From NCBI GenBank assembly GCA_033002965.1, contig JAURVB010013539.1, positions 1 to 64,000 of the forward strand: DNA of 64,000 nt, read 5' to 3'. Positions 47,801-59,710 of this stretch are shown here, one piece after another; position 1 is the first letter of the stretch; every line of letters begins with the position of its first letter. The DNA is from Piper betle. Its lineage: Eukaryota > Streptophyta > Magnoliopsida > Piperales > Piperaceae. Made by a program: the position numbers and the translations under genes. The notes under the pieces are model-generated. The model had not been told where the DNA came from, made no database searches, and worked only from the letters and a program-made list of their open reading frames with translations.

Positions 47801-50800
47801 GAACACGAGAGGTCTAAAGTATGACTTGTTTGACCAAGCACTGAAATATACAGATGAAAACACCTGAGCCACAGCCATAGAACCAATTATCACACCACAT
47901 ACTGTTGCAGCTGCTCCAAGACTTAAAGCATAGTCGTCAGCAGTAGGGACAATTATATATGTATTGACCATATATAGGAAAGTGTTTGCCAAATTCAAAA
48001 GCAGTGACATAAAATGGTATTTCTCTTCATCCATCTGATCTTCCGTCAGAGTAGGGAGCTCTTCCTGGTGCATAATAAGAGCATGTTGTCCTAAGAATTG
48101 CAAGAAATTGGTGGAGTGCGTTAGTCTGTCTACTGCAGCCCTTAACGAGTCAATAACAGGGTCCTGCAAACAAACATACAAAGTCCAAAATTAATATGAC
48201 GAACTCTAGCTGTCATAAAACCGCCAATGATACCAGATATGCTTAAGTTCATGCAGAACCTGCAAAGGGAGTGATGGTTGGTCATAAATGGAGAGATAGC
48301 TTCCTTGACGATCTTGAAGATCAGAAAGATTGCGGGTCAATGCCCCCACAACTGCCCCTAAACCCTGCATGCCACATGAGCAAAAGATATATTAAGCTAA
48401 AAACTTCACCTGATACATGTAACATATTCCCAGGTTCCAGAAGATGATTTTTAAATGAATATACTTAATCTAACAAAAAACTAGTGTTTTAAATTAAATC
48501 ATTGTGCACATCCATTACCACATGCTTGAATACTTGCTGTAATTGTGAGTAAGGGTGATTGGCACGAGTAGTCACATAGTAATCTGTGAATCTGTACCCA
48601 AAGCGCTTATCGAATTTTTTCAATATTTTCCGTATGCCAACAGCATTTATCTCGACAAAGTTTAGAAGCTTCAATAGATCACGTCCAACATCTCTGTAAG
48701 CTTCCCGCAATTCAGCTATTTGAGAGAAATCTGGCTGTTGCTGAAGAGCTACGGTTCGTTCTCCTAACTGTTCTAATGTACTAGCAAGAAGACCTTGTTG
48801 CTCCAACAGAAATAGGACAATGTTTTCAATCTGAAAAAAATTTGAAGGATGTGAATCAACAATTTTATCAAACTGCCACATTTAATATAATCATCTACTT
48901 AAGAAGAATAGAAATAATTCACAATGCTTTGACATTTCATTAAGCTTCACCAATATTGCAAATCCGGCAGTAGAACAGTCAAAACATTAAATCTTTCTGT
49001 TAAAAATTGTTAATCACCTGAGTATCAAGCATTCTGGAGAACTCCTTGAGGACATGGCGACGATCTTGTGCATCAAGTGGATTTTGCTGAGAATAATGCT
49101 TCACTTTTTTCTTCATCATCTTGTAATTTATATAATACCTAAAAAATATAACAAATAAAACTTTCTGGCAAGCGATACAGTACTGAAAGGATCTCAAAAT
49201 CATTAGGTGTACAACATTTTAGTAATTGATATACAACTAGCGGTGGTCAGAAAATAATCAGAAGAAAGTTCCGTTAGAATTTGTAAAAGATTCAACCAAT
49301 TAAAAGGTATACAAGCCAAACATACCGTTGCCATTCGGGAAGTGCCCTTTCTTTCAGCTTCTTTCCAAATTCAACCATCTTGTTTGGATAACAAAATATC
49401 TGCTTGATTAACACAAATTAGAATACATTCAAAAAGAAAGAAGGAAATCCTTAAGCATACAATCACTGAACACAGAAAAGAATCGAAGAAACTAAAATGC
49501 AGGACGATAACAGTCATCTTATTACACTAAGTCATACAATTACAAATACTGAACGCTCCTGCCTTGGTCAATTCAGTTTCTTAGAAAAAATTGAATTCAA
49601 TACAGATACTAAAAATAAAAATTCAACCAACCCATCTCACAAGTAGTTTTCAACATTGCAAACTAAGCATATCACCTCCCATTTAAGGAAAAAACCACAA
49701 TTTTTATTTCCTTAGAGTTTAACTTTTGCAATTTGGTTGCATAACTAATAGTAATGAGTTTGAATTCTTCGTAATTTTAATGAAAGCATAAAATCAAGCA
49801 CCAATGATTAGAAGAATTCACGTGCATGTAAATCATTTCTGATGAAGATTAAAAACTAAAGAAGACAGAATTCAATCTTTCTTGATCACTTTCTGATTTG
49901 AAATGAGCCATTCTAAAGTCATAAATACACATATGTTCATAGAAAGTGGCTGCCAGTAGATACTCAAGATTATGAAATCTCAACTGTAGCATCAGTGAAA
50001 GGAACTCGTATAAAAAAATCCTGCAGAAGAATAATCTTTACCTAACACAAGCCCACTCCTTCCTATTTCCTCAATCTTAAGCAAGTTCGTTGAGTACTTT
50101 CCTGATTCACCACCTATTAAAATAAAAATAGAAAGTGTGTTTACTCATATAAACTAGGTAAGTTTTCTAAATATGTCGTGGTTTTGAAAAAAGCAAAAAA
50201 CACATAAGACAAAAATGGCTACATATATTAGAAGAAAAGGTAACATGCTCAAACAGATAAGCTTGTGTCATGTTTTTTAATTTACATGATCACCTGCAGT
50301 TTAATTTCAATAGTTTATTTCAATTTCTTCTGAGTCTGCAGACTTCTCTACGTAAAGAAGAAATTTAGTAGCCTAGTTTACTAGGTGGAAAATAGGGGCG
50401 GGAGGGGAGGGGGGGTGGTTTCGGGGGAGGGAAGAGCTTTGAAATCTGCTTCCAGCGTTTATTTGGTTCCTATAGCTTGCTGAAATTATACATTTGAAAA
50501 TGAAATTGCCATCTCCCAAAAACTGCCACCCACATACTAAAAATAGCTTGATCTTGGGACATTTTAAGCCGCCTTCTATAAACCTCCTGCAATAACCATG
50601 AGCAGAGCAAACCAATCCGATTCAATGATTCACAAGCCAAATTTACCGCAAAGACTACCATTTTGCAACATTAAATACGGACTACAAAGCAAAATAAAAA
50701 CACCCATTTCCCCTTCAAGGAGAGCAACGCCATAAACAAGGAGCGTAAATAGAAGGCAGCTTTGAAAAAAACGGGAAACAGAAAGAAATTGAGATGGCAT

Positions 50801-50990
50801 CTAACATTAAAGATGATCCTATTTGGGTAAGTTTTAGATAATCCATCTATAGAACAAACAAACGCAAGAATTCCAAAGCCTTTCCAATCACCTCTTCCAA
50901 ATTCCACGCCAGGACCACCAAGCTAGATGACCATCAACAAACAAGAGCCTCTCTCTCTCTGCACGCATAAACACATAGCGAAGAAAAAAA
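44826..50990 (-). CDS. PHT5: PHT5/VPT-type SPX-MFS vacuolar phosphate transporter, intact
   Basis: Tonoplast phosphate transporter storing Pi in the vacuole. Minus-strand exons: 5' UTR about 50990-50892; 49399-49326 (ATG 49378); 49138-49018; 48830-48519; 48364-48260; 48163-47706; 47301-47000; 46720-46539; 46191-46001; 45850-45717; 45064-44826. All phases join cleanly into 698 residues, the family's usual length. The SPX domain (about 1-165) has [15 protein letters not shown] and [12 protein letters not shown] (about 123-134), the basic residues that bind inositol pyrophosphates. An MFS domain starts near residue 248 ([20 protein letters not shown], later [20 protein letters not shown]). An acidic loop (about 450-510, [14 protein letters not shown]) separates the two membrane halves. 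The 5' leader carries a miR827-complementary site. Transcription start is not defined. PHO1 proteins differ by an EXS domain, so this is PHT5 and not PHO1. Confidence 0.94.
50923..50943 (-). promoter_or_regulatory. miR827 target site in the PHT5 5' leader
   Basis: The plus strand here reads CTAGATGACCATCAACAAAC then A, which equals miR827 (U-UAGAUGACCAUCAACAAAC-U in Arabidopsis, written in parts) at positions 2-20. The PHT5 pre-mRNA is minus-strand, so it carries the near-perfect complement, upstream of the start codon. A splice donor (GAAGAG|GTGATT) follows at 50892/50891, so the site falls in the first, non-coding exon. In rice, miR827 targets 5' leaders of SPX-MFS genes. No complementary star arm is seen nearby, so it is unlikely to be a MIR827 gene. 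Confidence 0.88.
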
Positions 50991-50999
50991 CATCAAATA

Positions 51000-51775
51000 A
51001 AAGCAACCAATCTTACATGCCAGTCACCAAAACCAAAACCAAATCAAAACCTCTGCACCCCCAAGCCTCACCAACCACGCCTACATTTACATACCATCCT
51101 CCCCTCTATATCCAACAATCACCCCAAAAAATATCAAACAAAAAAGAGAAAATCCAACATCACATACCAGCCGTTGCAATCGGATCACAACAGAAAAGTC
51201 ACAAAAGATCTACACATCCAATGATCATGTTAGGCAATATTTGCCACTGCCCAGACGACAAAAACTCATGTACAAGCCAAAGAGAGACAGTAATGATATA
51301 ATGATACGAACAGGAGAAGATGGCGCAGCCAAGGAGCCAAAGAGAGAGGACTTTTCCCATGTAAATCTAGAGAGATACAATTACACGAGTCTGAACATGT
51401 CGGATTGTGGGCCACGTGTCTCTTCGTCACGGCACAAAATAGAAACCAGTGACGAAGGCATCATTATTGCTGAACTTTCTCTCGTGTCCTCTTTCTCCTC
51501 TGTTGATTGTTGCCAGCCCATATTCATCTTGTTCATGTTCTCAACCTTTTTTTAATTTTTTAACGTGGTGTTTTATTATTATTATTTTTTTATGAGCCGT
51601 TAGAGCTAAGAATGAGTCAAAATAAGCGAGCGGGTGACCAACCATGCTCACTTACAAGTAAGGTTTGTTTATTTTGAATTTGAGTCGACTTAAAAAATAT
51701 TTAAATCTAATCAAATTTAAGTCGGGCAAAAATATTTGAATCCAATCAAATTTAAATCGAGCCAGGAAAAACTCG

Positions 51776-51816
<41 letters not shown>

Positions 51817-53992
51817 AACTTGAGATAAAATTAATTATGAAAATATAAATGATTTAATTTTAGTTCAATTAGATTCTAAATTGTTTGTTGGGAGACAAAA
51901 TTCTTATATTATCACATAAAATTATCGTCATAATATAATTATATATTTTTTTAATATTTTACATAAATATCTATATAAAAATATAAAATTTACTATATAT
52001 AATAAAAATTATTGAGTTTCGAGTTTAAGTTAGCCAAACGAAGTGATTGTACTCGTACTCGTTTAATTCGAGTCAAATTTTTACTTGAACAAAATTAAGA
52101 CATGGGTATAGCAGATTGTGCTTCTAACTTTTGATGATATTATTTCTACAAGGAATGTGGAATTATTTATCAGATGGAAAAAATATTTATTTAACTATAA
52201 ATAATAATTATAAATAAATAATTAATGATCTTCTTTTGGAATTATTTTTAATGGATCTTAGATATTTGAAGTAGTTATTTTTATAATGATAATAAAGCCA
52301 AATATAACTTTTATAATTAGACTACATTTTTACATAACTATTATGTCAACCTTTCCTTTAAAATATAGGTGAAAATTCATTGGACCATCGTATACACAAA
52401 AAATCGGCTGTTAGATAATGAAATTCCTTCTGACCACATCGAACTCGACGCACAATTTATTTATTTTTTATTCACAAGAACATGTGATAGATTATAGAGA
52501 CGTAAAGAGCCATGGATACCTAATTAAAGTCATTTTCATAAAAAAAAAATAAAGGGATTTTTGAATCAGACATAAGATCAAAATTTTGTGATCATTCTAA
52601 TATGATAACACAAATATAATTGATGGGTCAAATTTATAAAGTGGCCACAAAAAACTACCGAAAAGGTCTACAACCTTTTCCTTCAACTTTTCCCCTCCTG
52701 TTTTTTTATTTGATTTGATCCGTCAAATAAAAAGTCTCAACTTTACTTTCTCCTACGATAATATAATCCATTTCAACTTTAAGTATGTTCCACGGTTTGC
52801 CGTAGGTAAATTAACTTTTTTTGTATAGATGATGTATCTTATTGCACCCTCGCTAGGTAGGACAAAAATATAATCGAAAAAGAAAAATGAAAAATCACTT
52901 GGAAGTTTAGTATTACTAATTTAGGCTTGTAGTCAACTATTCACTAATTCACTATTCTTTTTTGTTTCAATAAAAAGTCTATTTGGTTGACAAAAAATTC
53001 ATTAAATAGTTAACTGCATAAAAATAGTAAATGATATTATTTATCTTTTCAAAGAAGTAATTTAATATATTTTGTGTTTAAAATAGTAATGGTCTAAATT
53101 TTCAGTGAGACAAGCTATTACATGCACATGAAACGCCCACAGCACGAAGGCCGTGCATACAAGTGCTAATAAATCTGCCTGCAAAGGCCAAAAGGGAATA
53201 CTCTCGATTAATGGGAGAGAATGTCCTTCAGAAGCTGAGCCAGGTCTTTTGTTGATTAATTGATCTACATTTTTTACATGGCAAGTGTTTTGGTGCTACA
53301 TGTTATCTCGTATCATGGTGAGTAAACTTTTTTTTTGTGATGTGAGATCTGTGTGTGTTCATTTTAAAGTGATTGAGTTTACAACAAAGTTGTCTACATA
53401 TCAATTCAGTATTGATGGGTTAGATGATTATATTTATTATTCTGCCATATACAGCTCATTCTAGAATATTAAGGGGCATAATCCTTATTTTTATTTGTCA
53501 AAAGAACGTGTGGTATTGTAACGTGAACAAGAGAAAAAAACATTTGATGGGTCAAGACTACCCGTGGCTTGACAAAACCTACGCAAGAAGTGCAGAATTT
53601 TAGTAGTTTTTTTTGTGTGTGCTTTGACTTGTTTAATTAGAGCTACTATACAACCACTATTGAGGAAGCAAATGTTTTGCTTAACTTCTTGTGTCTTAAA
53701 AATGCCATACAACGGTGGAAACATTTATTATTATTTTATCAGAATATAATTGACAAAGCATTATTAGCCCTGCACGCAAAACATATATAAGCTTTAGAAA
53801 AATTTAAGGGGAGTAACCCATGTAACAATCGAGAACGTGGAAGATGATAAAATTCGTAACATAATATACAAACAACTTGGACAGTGAATATGTACAATAT
53901 CTCAGCTGCACATGAGAGTGATATTTTTCATGTATCATATTATAAATTTTCAAGGTTTGAGGTTAAATTTTGAATATAATTCAAGAATTTTA

Positions 53993-53995
<3 letters not shown>
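51000..53995. other. PHT5 upstream region and intergenic sequence
   Basis: Roughly 51000-51540 should hold the PHT5 promoter; a GCCACGTGTC G-box-like motif is at about 51411-51420, but no P1BS match was found. From 51600 to 52110 is an AT-rich block with GAGTCGA/CGAGTCAAAT motifs around a TA microsatellite (51780-51812), MITE-like but with no clear ends. The rest is AT-rich with no gene seen. Confidence 0.4.
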
Positions 53996-54038
<43 letters not shown>

Positions 54039-54040
<2 letters not shown>

Positions 54041-54748
54041 TTTAGGTAGCCTGGGGGCAACCCCAAGAAATTTTCTTGAGGTCGCCCCGAATCTGGACCG
54101 TCTGATCATAAGGACAATCCAAATTCCTCCTCTCAAAACCCTAACCCCTCTCCTCCTCCTCCTCCTCCCATGCACTGTCTTCGCCGCGTGGCCCGCTTGC
54201 CGCAGCGGCCATCGCTCATGCCCCTGTCGGCGTTGCTGATGCCCTTCGCTGCGCCCACGCCCAATGCACCGCTGTCGTTCCTCCTCACCGTGCCCACGCC
54301 CGTGGATGGGGGAGCGAGGGGCACGGCGGGTTGCAAGGGGAGTGGCGGGGGCGGGGCAGGGTCGGGGTCGGGGACCTAGGCACAAGTGGGGTTGGGGACC
54401 CGAGCACGGGCAGGGTCGGGGACCCGGGCGTGGGCAGGGTTGGGGAGGAGGCGGCGGCGATTGACGGCTACGGTGAGAGCGGGGTCGTACGGGGGCACGA
54501 TGGGTTGCGAGGGGCATGGCGGCGGTAGGCGGGAAGGGGGGTGTTGTCAACAACCCGGGCTCTAGCTGGGTCAGGGAGGAGGCGGCGGCACGGTGACAAT
54601 GGCCCGGCGGTGGTGGCACATGTGAGGTGGAGGGGAGGGGTTAGGGTTTTGAGAGGAGGGGATCTGGACCGTCCTTATGATTGGATAGTCCAGATTCAGG
54701 GTGACCCCAGGAAATTTTCCTAAAGCTCGCCCCAGGCTACCCAAACCC
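54039..54748. mobile_element. GC-rich TIR element in a TA microsatellite (family member C)
   Basis: About 710 bp. The left end reads GGTTTAGGTAGCCTGGGGGC; the right end in reverse complement reads GGGTTTGGGTAGCCTGGGGC. The inverted repeats extend about 130 bp through TCTGGACCGTC..GATCATAAGGAC and CTCAAAACCCTAACCCCTC. The element is flanked by TA repeat on both sides (53996-54038 and 54749-54757). Core frames such as 54541-54723 are GC-rich low complexity without domains. Confidence 0.82.
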
Positions 54749-54892
54749 TATATATATGGTAAGGATACCCTGGGGGCGACTGCACGCCCTTGATCTGGGT
54801 CACTTGATCATAAGAATGGCCCAGATCAGTTTTAAAGTTAATAACCCTATCTCCCATTCAACGCCGCCCTTCCCCTTTCTTTTGACTCATGT

Positions 54893-55245
54893 CCAATGCC
54901 GCCGCCGCCCTTCCCCCTTCCTCCGACTCCCGTCAAATGCCGCCGCCGCCCTTCCCACTTCCTCTGACTCCCGTCAAATGCCACCGCCACCCTTCCTCCT
55001 TCCTCTGACTCCTGTCCAATGCCGCTGCCGCCCTTCCCCCTTCATCCAACTCCTGTCAAATGCCACTGCTGCCCTTCCTCCAACTCTTGTCAAACGCCGC
55101 TGCTGCCCTTCCCCCTTCCTCCGACTCCCGTCAAACGCCGCTGGTGCCCTTCCCCCTTCCTCTGATTCCCATCCAATGCCGCCACCAACCTTCCCCCTTC
55201 ATCCGACTCCCGTCCAACGCCACCGCCATCCTTCCCCCTTCCTCC
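54893..55245. repeat. 41-bp minisatellite in the left arm of element D
   Basis: Units start CCAATG or CAAATG/CAAACG at 54893, 54934, 54975, 55016, 55057, 55091, 55132, 55173 and 55214: all 41 bp except one of 34. Consensus elements are GCCGCCGCCC, TTCCCCCTTCC and TCCGACTCCCGT. The reverse-complement array resumes at 55726-55787 and 58738-58950. Because 41 is not a multiple of 3, the frame cycles, so the long Pro/Ser-rich frame at 54756-55253 is an artefact. Confidence 0.92.
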
Positions 55246-55787
55246 GAATTTGAGGGTAAAGAGCTCGCTTGTTCTACGGGATCCGATGCATCCAGTAGAG
55301 CGAAGCAGCATTCCATTCTTTTCAGCGGCATCCTTTTGCATTGGCGGCAAGTGGAGTGCCACAATGCCTTCCCGCCGCCCTTCCCCCTTCCTCCCAAGAG
55401 GTAACCCGCCGATTGCCCACCTAAGAGCTGGCGTGGGGAGCAGGTCCCCACCGGTTGCCCTTCTTGGTTGTCTGATGTTGCTTCCCCGGCAACATCAAAC
55501 AACCAAGAAGGCCAACCAGCTACGACCTGCTCCTCACGCCGGCTCTTGGGTAGGCAATAGGTGGGTTACCTCTTGGGAGGAAGGGAGAAGGGCGGCGGGA
55601 AGGCGTTGTGGCACTCCACTCGCTGCTAATGCGGAAGGATGCCGCTGAAAAGAATGGAACGCTGCTTTGCTTTGCTGGATGCATCAAATCCTGTAGAACA
55701 AGCAGAGCTCTTTACCCTCAAATTTGGAGGAAGGGAGAAGGGCGGCGGTGGCATTGGACAGGAGTCGGAGGAAGGGGGAAGGGTGGC

Positions 55788-58737
55788 TGTAAAACCCACG
55801 ATTCGAGTTAGGGTTTTATATTCAGAACCGGTCGGGTCGACCGTTATTTTTCGAGTTGAGTCAGTTTCAGGACACGTGTACCGAGCCGACGCCGGTCGCG
55901 TGTATGAGCTATGAGGGTCATGCGTACCCAAATATATGATGATAACGTCATGAACACAGCAGAACAGAATGAGTTATCAGATATATGAGAGTATGCCAGT
56001 CATTTTTTATTTTTATTTTTATATATAATGGATCGTAGAATTAGTATTAGGCCGTTTACCGCGTTAGGACGCGTTCGGGCAGTCTGGGTGGGTTGATAGT
56101 TCTAGAGCATGTCATTATAATTTTTTTGGTGTTGTTTGATTTTACGGGATTTTTCCCGATTTTTATGAAATTTTTTAGGATTTAATACGACTTAGTTATG
56201 ATACTTGACTCGAGCCGGAGACGAGTCAAGTATTATTTACGAGATTGCCACCAACCCTTTTCCTCGACTTTTCCTCCCCTCTGCCCCAAACCCTCGCCGC
56301 GCGCCGCCCCTGTTCGCGCGCCACCGCCGCCACGGTCGGCGCCGCCCGGCCGTCGACCGACGCCGCCCAGCTCGGCGACGACGTCGCCCTGCCGCCCCGA
56401 CCAGGTCCGGCCCCCATCGGACCGCCGCGACGCCGGAACCGCGCACGCCTAGCGCCGCGGCTGCGTTGTGGTCGCGTCGCCGATTCGCGCCGCCGGCGAC
56501 CGTCGCCGCCGTCGATCGAGTGGTCGCCTCGACGCCACCGACCACCCAGCGACCGTCCCCGACCGGAACGGAGGCCATCGCCGCCGTGGCCGGCCGGATC
56601 GAGCCACCCACCGCCGCCGCTCTGTTTTAGCCGTTTTCCGGCGAGCCACCACCTCGCCGACCGTGTCGACGCTCATAGATGAGTCGGGCTCGCCGAGCCG
56701 GTTCCGATGGTACCCTATACGACCCCTATCCGACTAGTAGACGCCGCCGGCGATTGTCGCCGGAAACCACCGGAAGTCGCCGGAAAACCGCCAGTAGCTG
56801 CCGGAAAACCGCCGGAAAATCGGAATTTCTGGAATTCGCCGGAATTCACCGGATCTTCCGCGGGGCTCACCCAGTGGAGCCCGATCGAGCTTCGGACGCC
56901 GATGAGCGCCGAATTTGAGCTCCGAGACGCGCGACGGAACTCTAGCCGTCGCCGATTGCCGACGACGTGAGGTATAATTACCTCCGATTGATTTATTTAA
57001 AATTGATGATAATTGTTAGCATAGCATGCTAGGGTTAATTAATTATCATGATTAATGTCTTGACCATGAATAAAGTAAAGATGTGCATGATGAGATTATT
57101 AGTGAATGAAGTGATCTAATGAGATGAATTGTGTATGAACATGTTAATCTAGTACGATGCAACTTAGAAGAACAGAATAAGATATGGTATGAGTAGTTGA
57201 GTTAGGATTATTTATTCTTATAATTATTTGATGGTTATTTTGATGATGATTCTGTGTTTAATTGTGTTGAGTTTGATGCATCATTTAGTTAGCGGGCGTT
57301 AGTATTTAGTTTTGATGTGTAGGTACGGAATAGGAGCTCGCCGCCTAGGCGCGATGACACGCTTGGAGCTTCTACCAGGTCCGTTTAGGACTCGTCTTGT
57401 TTTACGCTCTTCCATTGTATGTTTATTTTATTATTGCAGGGCGGGTTAAGTGGCGTTTTATTGGATCCCACTTAACTCGGGCCATTTAATCGAATATTTC
57501 CGGATTAATAACCCCTCGAGGATGAGATCCCTCGAGGATGATTTCGAAAACAAGATCCACCACAAGTTGCCTTCGGGCCTATTATATGAATCCCTTCCCA
57601 GGCCTATATATATTGTTTTATCGAGTTTTCAGTGAGACGAGAGATGGAGAAACCGACTGCACGTACCATGCAGAGGATGCCGTGACAGTCAAAGCGGGCT
57701 CTGGATTAGTGCCAGCGGACTGTTCCATTCCCGAGGGATCCTGACAACTCCGCGTTTGAGTTCCTCACACCCGGAGAACGTGGAGGTTTACGGGTACTGT
57801 TTAGTACAGCGCATGTCCGGACTTGTGGTTCAAAGGGTACTAAAGGCGACTGCCTGAGAGTACTCGGCCTTCGTGCTCAAGGCCAGGAGAAATATGGAGG
57901 TAAGGAGAGGGCTTAGGATAAAGTTTCACGAGAAGTACTGAAAAGAAGTGCTGAGAGTAGCACAGTACCAGCAGCAGTAAGTTCGGGATGCTACCGGGTC
58001 TGCAGCCCAGTGGCTCCTCAGTAGTGCCCTTCAGAGTGTTCTTGAGGAAGTATATGGTTTTCGTTCATATGAGAGTTTGCTCTCATAGCCAGTTTGTTAT
58101 AGTTATTTTCTTTTCGGACCAGTAACGCTTGTTACTGACGTTTTTCCTATATATATGTAGGTGATAAGCAGCGGAAGATGGATGGGCCGGCCAGGACGGA
58201 GGAGCAATAAGGTCTTCTGCACACACACATTGGGTGATTGAATATTTAATGTTTTTTATGATATTATTTTATGAACATGCTATGAGTAAATGGTTGAGAC
58301 ATGACAATGAGATGAAATGAAATGATCAGAGTAGCGCAGCAAAAGTATGATGGGTTGAAACCCAAGCTTCAGAATGAGTGTATAGTAGATTAGATTCTGT
58401 GTGAATGAAATTGTTTGATAGTTAGTTACATATATTTTTATATGTATATTTGACAGGGTGGCCCCTAATTACATTTTTAGGGGAAATTCTGTCCCTTTTA
58501 TTTTATAATTTTTACTAATTTTGATTGTAATTGTGTTGGTGTGAAGTTTAGGTTGCATGTCATCCATGTAGTATCATGTTAGGGTTTTATGAATTTATCC
58601 ATGCATGACAAGTCGTATCTACATCTTAAGACGCCGAGATTGGATCCGTATGAGTTAGGTTCGGGTTAGCCAACCTAACCGGGGCCCGTAACATGCCGGT
58701 TCGGTTCACGAGCGTGAACCGGATTTGGGGTGTTACA
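55788..58737 (-). mobile_element. solo LTR of a Ty3/gypsy-like family, intact (copy L3)
   Basis: In native (minus) orientation it starts TGTAACACCCCAAATCCGG at 58737 and ends CGTGGGTTTTACA at 55788, with TG...CA ends. It is flanked by a perfect 5-bp duplication, GTGGC (55783-55787 and 58738-58742). The length of 2950 bp, the TGTAACACCCC start and the absence of any gag-pol inside suggest a solo LTR of a long-LTR chromovirus (Tekay/Del type, inferred). A GC-rich block at 56240-56980 is densely CpG-rich. Overlapping frames there on both strands are not genes. Confidence 0.85.
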
Positions 58738-59060
58738 GTGGCAGTGGCGTTGGACGAGAATCAGAGGAAGGGTGGCAGTGGCATTTGACGGGAGTCGGAG
58801 GAAGGGGGAAGGGTGGCGGCGGCGTTGGACAGGAGTCAGAGGAAGGGGAAGGGCAGCGGCGGCGTTTGACGGGAGTCAGAGGAAGGGGGAAGGGCGGCGG
58901 CGGCATTGGACAGGAGTCAAAAGAAAGGGGAAGGGCGGCGTTGAATGGGAGTTAGGGTTATTAACTTTAAAACTGATCTTGGCCATCCTTATGATCGGAC
59001 GACCCAAATTAGGGACGACTGCAAGAAAATTTCCTGCAATCGCCCCCAAGGTATCCTTAC

Positions 59061-59122
<62 letters not shown>

Positions 59123-59634
59123 CGATTTAAGATATAATTTAATCCAAATAAGAGTTTGATATGGTCAAGCTCCGTAGGATATTGATTCATATAATAAATA
59201 ATTAGATGATTAAATAAATATTCACAAACAATAAATATATGTGAAGTGGTTGGACAAATAGATGAACGTAACTTTATAACGACGATTAGGTTATGAACGT
59301 AATTTTGAAGCTGTCATAAAAAGTGAAAAACTGGTTCCCTCTCTTCTTTAGATATATTTACTGTATAAAAAATGGCCTTCATCTCCTTCATAATTGAAGA
59401 TAGGTGTGGGAGAGAAAGTACTTTTCACATTGTTTTTTTATCATAAAATTCATTATAGTTTTAATCGTTTATGTGGATGGCATAATATAAAAGTTTTACA
59501 ACACCGTCTGCAATTAGCCACGTACGTAACCTAGCTAGTAGCTAGTAAAAGCACCTCCAAATTTTGGTGGCTAGTCATGTGTGTGATACAACCATCACAA
59601 GAACATTTATAACATTTGTAAGGCAATTTTTCAT

Positions 59635-59637
<3 letters not shown>

Positions 59638-59688
<51 letters not shown>
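59638..59688. repeat. (TA)n microsatellite next to copy L4
   Basis: About 25 uninterrupted TA units, 22 bp before LTR copy L4. Open frames crossing it encode only Tyr/Ile runs. Confidence 0.9.
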
Positions 59689-59691
<3 letters not shown>

Positions 59692-59710
59692 TATGTATTT
59701 TGGCCCCACA

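Larger units (their letters stand above)
54758..59062. mobile_element. foldback TIR element in TA microsatellite (family member D), split by LTR copy L3
   Basis: The left end is GGTAAGGATACCCTGGGGGC and the right end in reverse complement is GGGTAAGGATACCTTGGGGG. The inverted repeat continues through ATCATAAG, GATCAGTTTTAAAGTTAATA and the minisatellite to a palindromic centre near 55485 (GATGTTGC / GCAACATC). Without L3 it is about 1.35 kb, virtually all arm. Flanks are TA repeat: 54749-54757 on the left (shared with element C) and 59063-59120 on the right. No transposase is encoded. Confidence 0.85.

Noticed and set aside
50671..50907. Minus-strand frame (78 codons) just after the miR827 site, as a possible upstream ORF
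   Set aside because: Its first codon is GTG and it crosses the predicted splice donor at 50892/50891, so it is mostly intron.
50923..50943. MIR827 gene on the plus strand instead of a target site
   Set aside because: No complementary star arm within several hundred bases; position upstream of PHT5 on the antisense strand fits a target.
53970..54619. Frames with long Tyr/Ile runs and Pro/Arg-rich tails
   Set aside because: TA microsatellite plus GC-rich transposon core; no domain.
54893..55245. Regular array that might be taken for CRISPR
   Set aside because: Contiguous 41-bp units with no unique spacers, in plant nuclear DNA: a minisatellite.
54756..55253. 165-codon Pro/Ser-rich frame
   Set aside because: It runs through a 41-bp minisatellite in three alternating frames and lies within a foldback element.
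56198..56970. Several overlapping long frames on both strands, Arg/Pro/Ala-rich
   Set aside because: They lie in the GC-rich, CpG-dense block of a solo LTR; scarcity of AT-rich stop codons creates frames on both strands. The homologous block in L4 is broken by stops.
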